NCBI GenBank assembly: GCA_036897485.1
Contig: JAYMTF010001852.1
Span: 1-20,997 of the forward strand
Reading direction: 5' to 3'
Source of the DNA: Pelargonium nanum
Lineage: Eukaryota > Streptophyta > Magnoliopsida > Geraniales > Geraniaceae
DNA: 20,997 nucleotides
A model generated the notes under the pieces. It searched no databases. It was not told where the DNA came from and saw only the letters and a list, made by a program, of their open reading frames with translations. Positions 11,510-18,694 of the stretch are shown piece by piece. The position numbers and the translations under genes are program-made. Position 1 is the stretch's first letter, and each line of letters begins with the position of its first letter.

Positions 11510-11996
11510 ATCCTTCAAATATCATCGTTGTATGAAAAATAATAGCTTTAACTTAATATTCATATCCAGATAATGTAATAATCATCAAAGTAGTGATAAT
11601 TATAAGAAGTGTTAAGACATCAACACTACTAAAAGTATAAGAATTGAACCATACTTTACAGCTGAACTAATCTGCAAAAACTGATTCAAAATTGGTTAAA
11701 AGGGTTTTGTAGTTGATGCAAAAAAAAATGAGAACTGAACGATCATTTTGAAAAACAAAACATGGGTTCGATACAAAACGACGATTAAACAAACCAACAA
11801 AGAGATCTAATCCATACCCATTTCTCAATCATGCCAAAAAAACAAAGAGAAGCAAAAATGGGTTCGATCAGATTACCAAAGTGTTGATTTGGGGAATGTG
11901 AATCTCTTCTGTGGGTATCACATTCATGATGAAACGCGAGCGAGAGTCTCTGGTGATGGTTTCGGTTTGTGGGTATGTGAGATATTGGAGCTGCAC

Positions 11997-12018
11997 AGAG
12001 AGAGAGAGAGAGAGAGAG
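11997..12018. repeat. (AG)11 microsatellite in the TPS1 leader
   Basis: Eleven uninterrupted AG dinucleotides on the plus strand read as (CT)11 in the TPS1 transcript. CT repeats in plant 5' leaders are common, can be length-polymorphic, and overlap binding sites for GAGA-binding BPC proteins. Confidence 0.95.
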
Positions 12019-12105
12019 CAAGTTGGGTAGAGCGATATTTTGGGAGGGTTGTGGAGAGGAGAGAGAAGTGAAAAAATCTGGGAATTGAGGGAGTGATGAA
12101 GAAAA

Positions 12106-12129
12106 TCAGAGCAAAGATCTCATAATCAT
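12106..12129 (-). other. Candidate 7-codon upstream ORF in the TPS1 leader
   Basis: The minus strand reads ATG-ATT-ATG-AGA-TCT-TTG-CTC-TGA, encoding MIMRSLL. It lies inside the predicted leader if transcription starts near 12165, and would be the first AUG met by scanning ribosomes. Whether it is transcribed depends on the unknown start site. Confidence 0.35.
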
Positions 12130-12190
12130 CACAAGTTAGTTCGTTGAGGAATTGGGATATTCGGAGACCATGCAACGCAAAGAGCCGTTC

Positions 12191-12198
12191 AAATATAT
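12191..12198 (-). promoter_or_regulatory. TPS1: Candidate TATA box of TPS1
   Basis: The minus strand reads ACAATATATTTGAA here, in an AT-rich stretch just upstream of the pyrimidine-rich leader. A start of transcription about 25-35 nt downstream, near 12165, would fit. Short TA-rich strings are common in such DNA, so this is only a candidate. Confidence 0.3.
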
Positions 12199-12404
12199 TG
12201 TATTTGATTGTTCTATGTCACATTAAAACATTATAAAACCACACCCCACACAAAATCTATTTCTTAAACAACAATGCATGTGTGGACCCCACCCCCCTCA
12301 ACTCGTATCAATTTCCCCTTTAATGAAGGGCACCAATTTATTTCCTTGTTGAAAACTTGAAATAAAAATATCACAAAATAACCTAAGGGTTGATAGGTGA
12401 TTAA

Positions 12405-12958
12405 GGGCTTATTTGTTATCTCTACTTCGAAACTGTGAGGATAGGGTGAAACTGTAAGGAGTTGTATGGAGATGTTTCAAAAAGTCAGTTATGTTTGGTA
12501 AATGTACGATTGTAAGGAGTTGTAAGTTAAGTTTATTACAAAAGTAATTGTAGAAGTATAATTAAATTATTTGCATTTCTACAATTTGAATTGAAACATA
12601 ATGTGGATGATATGCATTAAATATAATTCGGATGATATGTATTAAATGAGTTAGATATAGTTAGAAGGTAAATTATGATGGACAATAAATTTTAAATTAA
12701 AACGGTTTAGAAACGGTCAACCAAAAACACAACTATAGTCGACCGTTTGAGCTCCATCAAGCCAGTATTGTTTCCCGTTGGACCCTTTGAGCTCCTGCAG
12801 CTTTTTGCTCCTTTAAGGAGCTAAATTCAGTTTTTCTTCCTTACAGAAGCAAACAGTGTTTTTTACCAAACAAATTTCATCTCATATGGCATCTATCTCC
12901 TTTAAGTCAGTCATATGTGGCACCTTCTTTAAGGAGCAACTAAACTTAACAAACAAGC
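12405..12958. mobile_element. Candidate hAT-type non-autonomous element
   Basis: The left end reads GGGCTTATTTGTTA (12405-12418) and the right end TAACAAACAAGC (12947-12958). GCTTATTTGTTA and the reverse complement of the right end agree in 11 of 12 positions. Flanks share ATTAA (left ATTAAGG, right ATTAAAC), possibly a decayed 8-bp duplication. Inside are subterminal repeats of GTAAGGAGTTGTA and CTCCTTTAAGGAG-type strings, including the GCTCCTT-T-AAGGAGC dyad at 12807-12821, as expected for hAT elements. No protein is encoded. Confidence 0.5.
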
Positions 12959-13340
12959 ATTAAACTGTGTTTGCTCCCTCTTTTGAGTATTTGTGTTCAA
13001 ATCTTTGAGAACTAAACTAACCCGAAGACACTATTACGATATATATATTGAAACAATTAATTATTTTTTATTTTTTGTATGTGAGGTGCAACTATATAAA
13101 TATTTTTATTTTGTGAAACTTGTCGAGGAAAAAATCTTAACAAATTGGTCATCAAAAAGTTGGACCTTGATAGACCTCAAACGTCATAAAGCCTAGTTTG
13201 GGCCTCATACGGACTAAGATCGAATTAAGCATAGGACTTAGAATCCCCCTAATAAAGTATACAATGATCAAAACTCACTAACATGAAGACAAATTTAAGA
13301 CAGAGAAAATAGGTGATAGTAAAAGGATTAATTAGCCATG
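12959..13340. other. AT-rich intergenic stretch, nothing recognised
   Basis: A 67-codon plus-strand open frame at 12993-13196 has no domain or codon pattern that supports a gene. Confidence 0.6.
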
Positions 13341-13985
13341 AACGAGGGAACCCAATCCTCCTTGTGGAACTCAACTTAAAGAATAAATAAGATGAAGTTT
13401 CACCTCCACATGGAAACTGGGTGCGGCACAGTCATGTGCTAAGCTCCACGCCAGTGGACTGCCCAATCCTTCATGTTGGGCGAGTTCATGCCTCCTCCTC
13501 GCAATAGACATGATCTTCGGTACTTCTGAGATATTTTGGGTGCCATCTTGAGCTACATTGATCACTACCTTTCTTCAGGGGGCTCATTTGAGGCATACCT
13601 TCATTCGGCTCCCTAAAGCGTCACGTCTTCTTAGAAGTTCACCTTCTTACCCAGTCCAAATTGAGTGCATTAAACTCTCCCACCTTTTTGTCTCTCATAC
13701 ACCCTTGATCTCCGCTTTTCACTATTACGATCCTCTCATTTCCTTGATCTCCCCACCTCAAGAGGACATCACCAACAGTTAACTAAGCCCGCTAAGGGAA
13801 TGAGGACTCCCTCAAGGTTCTCCTCTAAAAAGAAATAGGTCTCTAAGATCTACCTCTGAGAAGCTCTTCCTTAAAGTCACCTCACATTCCTCAACTTGGG
13901 CACTTTTAGGCTATCTAGGACTAACTAGGATGCCTTAATTTTTCTAGAACAATCGGGGACCGCTTAGGAGCACCTAACAAACCAA
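13340..13985. other. Unassigned GC-richer block next to the retrotransposon
   Basis: This block is less AT-rich than its left flank and has open frames on both strands (for example 13371-13565 minus, 13558-13782 plus) with no recognisable domain. It lies where gag downstream sequence or pol of the adjacent element would be expected, but I see no zinc knuckle, protease or reverse transcriptase motif. It may be a remnant of a different element. Confidence 0.4.
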
Positions 13986-15439
13986 GACAATTTGAGAGGA
14001 TAAATCAAGGAATAGTCCATCCTGGAAGGCCGTTATCACCGTTTCGTCGGTGGTATCGTTGCACTCATGCACGATCTTGCGGAACCACTCCACATTATCG
14101 GTCAAGATCTCATTAGGCTTTTTTTCTTATGTGAATAAGAGTGATCTGGTGCTCGGATACCCTACCTGCGGAGGCGAACCGCTTTAAGAACATCTCCTTA
14201 AACGTGTCCCATGAAGTAATGATGTCGATGGAGAGGTTGTAGTACCACTTCTGGGTCGGGCCTACCAGGGTGTAAGCAAAGATCTGGCGACGCTTGGTGT
14301 CGCAAGTAGTTTGACAGCTCATCTTTAGTTCAAAATGGGTGGCGAACTCGATGGTGATGGTGAGCCCCTCGTATTTCATGACTTAGAACAAGATCCTTGG
14401 GTTAAATGAAAACGTTTGCAAGGCGAGACTCAACGGGTTGTTAACGTTTGACACAACAGGAGCCGCGACCGTGGCACTAGTGGATGTCATTTGAACTCGA
14501 AGGCGTTACACCACTTCTTGTAAAGCCACAAACGCAGGGCTATCGTCTCGGATTGGGATTAAGGCATGTGACTCCCCCACCTGCCCATGAAGGGGAGAAG
14601 GATCGTTGTGCCTATCATCTCTCCTCGGCCATTGGTTGGGAATTTTGATGATGCATGGTGTAGAGTATACTGGAGGGTATTGGTAACGGGTGTAGTTTAC
14701 CCGCGACTTTAAAGTCATCATACCTTTCTTCGCGCTAAGTGCGCGGGAATCTCTCGCCGCGATGAGAGCGTCTGGGGTAGGTGGAGTTCTTTTGAAGGCT
14801 TGGTTATCGCGATGGACATGTGTGTCACCATGTCCGTCATGGTAACCATCATGAGCTCGGGCGTCACGATGGCCATGGGTATTTCGACGTGTTTGGTCCA
14901 CGCGGATGGGATGCCTCTTCGTTCTTGCCGCTTGAGTTGGAGTTGAGGGCGGAGGCGGATCCTGGGCAGTAGGGGATGCGGGAGCTGCGGTGGGCGCATC
15001 GGAGAAAGTGGAGCGCATCACTTTGGCCATCTGGTCGGTGAATACTTTTATGGCATTGTTGACCCCGACCATGAAGAGTGTCTTTCCTATAAGTAATGGA
15101 GCGACGCCGAAAGTGGAGAACAAGACTTGTGATATGCTTGTTGCCTTTGTGGCAGAGCTTGCCCTTATACGCTGAGGCGGTCCCGCAAGTCGGGCATCCC
15201 ATGGAGAATCTCTTCTCAAAGTTATTCTCGGGTCCCGTCCACTCTCCTTGTGTGGGGGTTGATTTGATTTCCCAACTGGTCATGGGCAGACATGATGTGT
15301 GTGGAAAGTCTCGCCCTCGATGAGGTGAGGTGAGGTTCGTGGTGGGGGAGATGTCCTCTATTGCAAGGCTTGGGCTTATGCGAGGAGAAGAGGTGTCGTG
15401 ACCGGTGTTGTTGGCTTTTTTGCGATGGGGAGGAGCCAT
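13985..15439 (-). pseudogene. gag pseudogene of Ty3/gypsy retrotransposon
   Basis: The start is ATG at 15439 (MAPPHRKKANNT..), the usual basic start of plant gag. The frame switches near 15200 into the frame of 15219-14506. That frame meets a TAA at 14508-14506, continues, meets a TAA at 14385-14383, then enters the retrotrans_gag core. The core runs 14379-14113, with AYTLVGPTQKWYYNL, WDTFKEMFLKRF and ITLIHIRKK. A run of seven A (14125-14119) carries a one-base shift, after which the other frame continues as PNEILTDNVEWFRKIVHECN and ITAFQDGLFLDLS. There are thus at least two stops and two frameshifts. No zinc knuckle is seen. The gene is not functional. Confidence 0.8.
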
Positions 15440-15488
15440 GTGTGTTTGATTGTCGTACGAGACTAGAAGACGATGGTTTTCAAGTCGT

Positions 15489-15506
15489 TTCCCAGCAATG
15501 GAACCA
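15489..15506 (-). other. Primer-binding site, tRNA-Asp type, decayed
   Basis: The minus strand reads TGGTTCCATTGCTGGGAA. The match to TGGCGCCGTTGCCGGGGA, complementary to the 3' end of plant tRNA-Asp(GTC), is 13 of 18. Four of the five differences are C-to-T or G-to-A changes, as expected from loss of methylated cytosines. Confidence 0.75.
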
Positions 15507-15867
15507 GCTGATTCGCCTGTTTGAAATGGGTCAAACCAAACGCATTAGGAGTCGTTTGTCGTCTTTTCCGTGTAGCAAAGGAGTTAGCCTAGGTATTCAA
15601 TTTCTAAGTCCGAGTGTTCAAATTGTTTGGGTATTCCCACTCCAAGTTAAGGTAATTCGGTTTTCTTTCCTTGAACATGTGATCTACGCAAGGCAACACA
15701 CCAAAAAAAGAGGTACCCAGGGTGTTCCCAGGACGACGCTTCAGGCGTGAGAATAAGATCTCGGCCGAGATACACGAAGGCTCTAGAAAGCTTTGTAGAG
15801 AGAGAAAGCTAGAGAGATAAGTAATATTGAGAGAATGAATGATCCATTTCTCTTACCAAGAGAGAGG

Positions 15868-15914
15868 TATTTATACCTTCCACCAACTGGTGCCATGTGT
15901 CAGCACGTGATTGG
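15868..15914 (-). promoter_or_regulatory. LTR promoter: CCAAT, G-box, TATA
   Basis: In transcript order there is CCAAT (15914-15910), then CACGTG (15909-15904), then TATAAATA (15875-15868) set in the palindrome GGTATAAATACC. The sequence after the TATA box is rich in CTCTC, as in plant leaders. Transcription would run leftward through gag. Confidence 0.65.
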
Positions 15915-16472
15915 TTGTTGAAGGTGTATAGCCCATATGGACCTATTGTGACTTGGGCTTTTTTTTCCCTGGGCGCGTTGCTCGTGCGCACCGAGTGTTG
16001 TGGGTTTTTCGTACATCTCTCGCGTGCCGGGGTGGCTCACCAAAGCCCTTAGGAGCCTCTACCACGCGGGGTAGCGTCTTGAGGTCTCGAGAGCATTGAT
16101 GATAAAGTAGCTTGTCGAGGCGTCTCAAGGATGATCCGACGAGGCAGAATCCTTGTGAGGGCCTTAGTGACGTGTGTTAAGTCATTAAGTGAAGACCGAA
16201 ATTGAAAAGGGTTGACCGATCGGAGTCGGGAGCACATAACTTGATCTTAGGGTCGGAAAGACTCGATGCCGCGGCATGGGTGCGATGCCCATGGGCATCC
16301 CATCTGGACATTGTACCCATGTCTCGGTATCGTGGCAATGCCCGTCAGACATCCAATACGATGCGGCGCACAGAGGAGCCTTCGATTCGTCTTTCGCCTA
16401 GGGACCAAAGTGGGCAACTGGAAGATGTTTGAAGTGGTTCTCATATTGTTGGGGGCTTCGTTGTTTTTAGGG

Positions 16473-16610
16473 CGTTCTTGGGGCGTGCGGGCCGTCTGGG
16501 TTGCTCTTGGGATGTCAGGGTCGCCCGGGAGGCTCCTAGGATGTCCAAGCTATTTAGGAGGACTTGGGATGCCCAAACCATCAGGGACGCTCTTGGGAGG
16601 TCTTGAGTGC
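16473..16610. repeat. Degenerate 29-bp tandem array inside the LTR
   Basis: Units start at 16473, 16502, 16531, 16560 and 16588 with periods of 29, 29, 29 and 28. Each opens with a CGCTCTTGGG-like string followed by ATGTC/ATGCC. The array lies in U3, upstream of the LTR promoter. Confidence 0.75.
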
Positions 16611-16700
16611 AGAAGAGGCACTTAGAATGATTTCGAAACACTTAGGTCATATTTGGGCCATCCGGGTGGAGATTGTGGCGTTTGGAGGAGATGAGCATCC

Positions 16701-16830
16701 GGGCATCCTCCTCATGCTGCGGCATGGGGGTCTTGGTGTCGTGGCATCGGTCTGATGCCTAGGGATGGAGCCTTCGGGCATCCTACCCATGTTGCGACAC
16801 GGGTTCTTGATGTCGTAACATCGGTGCCGT
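16701..16830. repeat. 75-bp tandem duplication inside the LTR
   Basis: GGGCATCCTCCTCATGCTGC at 16701 recurs as GGGCATCCTACCCATGTTGC at 16776. The similarity runs on through TCTTGGTGTCGTGGCATCGGT. Nearly all differences are transitions. Related GGGCATCC strings also occur near 16296. Confidence 0.8.
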
Positions 16831-17002
16831 CGTCCGCCATTTTCATCTTTCGATACCCTCCAAGAACTCCCTCTTGTGCCGATCGTTTCGGGGATGTTTG
16901 AGGACCTCGCGGGCGAGTAGAGTGGTCGTCTCGGGGCATTCCAGATCTTGGGTCGAGTGTGACTTAAAATATTAATGGAACTTTCGTACTTAAATTCAAT
17001 CA

Positions 17003-17960
17003 TGCGATCTACTGCCGATGTGACTTAAAATATTCATGAACACCAAAATGAAACTCATCTCAATCTAATTAAAACAAATCTTCTCTCTAGGTAATATTTT
17101 TGGGTGATGTTTCATGTTTGGATAGAAGGAAAGCATGAAAATTGGTTTGTAGAGTGTGTGGATGTGGTCCATAAATGAAGATGTGATTTAAATTTGGTGT
17201 AAAGGGACAACTAATTTCACGAGATATGGGCAATATTTTGGTGAAGCCCACGTGCAAGAAAGCGAGAGCGCCAAAATCGGCCTCTTCCTCCTTCAAGATG
17301 GTACAAGCTGCGTACCTTTACAAAAAAAATCTTCCTGTTTCAAATATCATAATTATTGTACAGTATCATATACTACACACACAAAATATTTAGTTATCAA
17401 TCTCCAATACTGTATTGAATGACCTGTATTTTACATGTCAAGTAAATTTAACATTTTTTTTTGACAAAAAGTAAATTTAACATTGAGTATAAGAAATATT
17501 TAGGTTTTTGCTTTTTTTTTTTCTTTTTTAGGTTTTTTCTATTATGTAGGTGCATTATTACATATATTTCGATGGACATGTATTCGACTAATTAATCAAC
17601 ATCACAATTCACATCTATACAAGATATTAGCGTAAAACATGGGAGTAAATAGTATTCTTTCTGTCTTGAAATAAATGTCCTAAGTTATATTTTAAAATAA
17701 ATAAAAAAAATTATTTAGTGTTGTATATCTTTTTTTTCTCCGTGTATATATGTGGGCTAACAAACTCAAGCGATACTAACTAATTTATTATAGAAACATT
17801 ATTGATACTTCATACATAACTAACGTTATAGAAAATGATACAAGACACTTTTTAAAGATTCCGTAATTATATGATTTAATAAATTTGATTACAATAATTT
17901 ATAATATACTTTTCTGTAGAAAAGAGCAACGAACTGAAGCCGTTGTTGTTTGGTTTAGGC
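17003..17960. other. AT-rich intergenic stretch
   Basis: No gene is supported. It contains one copy of the 16-bp string TGTGACTTAAAATATT (17019) and a degenerate Stowaway-like terminus (17653-17680), listed separately. Confidence 0.6.
17653..17680 (+). mobile_element. Degenerate Stowaway-like terminus
   Basis: TATTCTTTCTGTCTTGAAATAAATGTCC resembles the common plant MITE end TACTCCCTCTGTCCCAAAAT followed by AAGTGTCC. A weak counterpart may lie near 17845-17875 (GACACTTTTTAAAGATTCC). Decay is heavy, so the element and its far end are uncertain. Confidence 0.3.
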
Positions 17961-18164
17961 TAAGCTATCAATGAAGGTCCCCTAGGGGATGACGCAATGG
18001 TTTAGTCACATATCTCTATATGGGAAGTCGTTGGTTCAAATCTCATTGTGTCTGGTGGTGTCGGGTTTTGGGTTAAAAGGGGAGAGCTACCCCCTTATTG
18101 TGTAGCTGAACTGATAAAAACATAGTAGTATTTAAAATAAAATAAAAATATAAGTTATCAATGA
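17961..18164 (+). mobile_element. tRNA-derived SINE with 14-bp target site duplication
   Basis: The element body is 17975-18150. TGACGCAATGG (17990-18000) is an RNA polymerase III A box and GGTTCAAATCTC (18033-18044) a B box, 32 nt apart as in tRNA genes. The tail is A-rich (TTTAAAATAAAATAAAAATA). The flanks TAAGCTATCAATGA (17961-17974) and TAAGTTATCAATGA (18151-18164) match in 13 of 14, a normal SINE target duplication made by LINE machinery. The near-identity of the duplication suggests fairly recent insertion. The SINE family name is not known to me. Confidence 0.88.
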
Positions 18165-18174
18165 GTTTTTCTTT

Positions 18175-18260
18175 TTGATAAGCAAACGTAACAACCGAGA
18201 CTCGAACATAAGACCTCGAAAGAAACAAAGACCTTAAGCCACTTGCCTTATTGATAATTG
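18175..18260 (-). mobile_element. Second SINE-like relic, opposite orientation
   Basis: On the minus strand GGCAAGTGGCTTAAGG (18247-18232) resembles an A box and GTTCGAGTCTC (18207-18197) a B box, followed by a short tail with CGTTTGCTTATC. The spacing is close to that of tRNA promoters. No clear target duplication is found, so this may be a fragment. Confidence 0.5.
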
Positions 18261-18489
18261 TTTATCAATTAAGTTGTGACACACACTTCATTAAAATTTT
18301 GTATTCAACGGGTTGCTCCGCTCCCACAAAATAATTGTGGTAGGTATGAGTAAAATTTTAATGTGTGGTGTAATAATTTTATTGGTTTGGCTTAATCTAA
18401 AAAAATCATGGCTAACATTTTTCTCTTACAAAATTAAAAAAAAAAATAAGGAAAATTATCAATTTTAGTACACCAATTTTGACTATTAG

Positions 18490-18547
18490 TGGGCCGGTTT
18501 AAGCCCAACCTATTCATAAACATGCTTGAATTTGAAGGTTCGGCCCA
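18490..18547 (+). promoter_or_regulatory. Cluster of three site II elements upstream of the 18695 gene
   Basis: TGGGCC at 18490-18495, AGCCCA at 18502-18507 and GGCCCA at 18542-18547 lie 150-205 nt before the ATG. TGGGCY (site II) motifs are known TCP-factor targets in promoters of plant growth and housekeeping genes. No convincing TATA box is seen, which agrees with that promoter type. Confidence 0.5.
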
Positions 18548-18694
18548 TTGTAAACGGACTAGTTGAAATATGGCAAGCGACTAGTTTAGAATTGATGAAT
18601 AAAATTCTTAAACGTTAAGTTAAAGGCTCAAAAGACGAGACTTGACCAAGCTATTAATTTCCATACCAACCGTCAGATCAAACTCCAAAATCCA

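Larger units (their letters stand above)
1063..11512 (-). other. TPS1: Exon-intron map of TPS1
   Basis: Coding exons in transcript order are 11509-11071, 10861-10764, 10585-10197, 9360-9246, 9076-8975, 8591-8441, 8193-8105, 5296-5248, 4523-4423, 3658-3471, 3305-3188, 2946-2770, 2687-2565, 2107-2020, 1940-1810, 1709-1611 and 1446-1063. Every intron starts GT and ends AG, and the phases join exactly to 2841 nt including the stop. The acceptor of exon 2 is not the first AG: a closer AG at about 10880 would break the frame, while AG at 10863-10862 restores the conserved [12 protein letters not shown] junction. Intron sizes run from 79 nt (intron 14) to 2808 nt (intron 7). The 17-exon layout is what is known for plant class I TPS genes, unlike the three-exon class II genes. 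Confidence 0.9.
11877..12165 (-). promoter_or_regulatory. TPS1: TPS1 5' leader exon, possibly coding at its 3' end
   Basis: On the minus strand this stretch is pyrimidine-rich and includes a (CT)11 run, typical of plant leaders. It ends at a good donor, TTTG|GTAATC, with the GT at 11876-11875. A plausible acceptor, GAAG, ends at 11513 and would remove a 364-nt intron. The ATG at 11927-11925 then reads MNVIPTEEIHIPQINTL and continues in frame as D-MVFDES into exon 1. The result would be a 964-aa protein, 18 residues longer than the conservative model. The transcript start is inferred, not seen. Confidence 0.5.
13985..17002 (-). mobile_element. Truncated Ty3/gypsy LTR retrotransposon (LTR, primer site, gag only)
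   Basis: In transcript order the minus strand carries an LTR (17002-15509), a decayed tRNA-Asp primer-binding site (15506-15489) and a broken gag (15439 to about 13985). No protease, reverse transcriptase, integrase or second LTR follows, so the element is truncated at its 3' side. The tRNA-Asp primer type is known for the Tat/Athila group of plant Ty3/gypsy elements, which suggests but does not prove that lineage. GC content is clearly higher than in the flanks. Confidence 0.85.
15509..17002 (-). repeat. 5' LTR, about 1494 bp
   Basis: On the plus strand the proposed LTR starts TGATT and ends AATCA, a 5-bp inverted terminal repeat of TG..CA type. Its inner end lies 2 nt from the primer-binding site. 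A CCAAT box, CACGTG and TATAAATA stand in promoter order, followed by a CT-rich leader. The outer end is less sure, because a 16-bp direct repeat spans it (16959 and 17019) and the partner LTR is missing. Confidence 0.65.

Noticed and set aside
11924..12175. 83-codon minus-strand open frame in the TPS1 leader
   Set aside because: Much of it is the translated CT repeat and its start lies at or upstream of the likely transcription start; no homology pattern is visible.
16202..17003. Several GC-rich open frames in the LTR region
   Set aside because: They arise from tandem repeats and high GC in an LTR, change frame between repeat units and have no domain.
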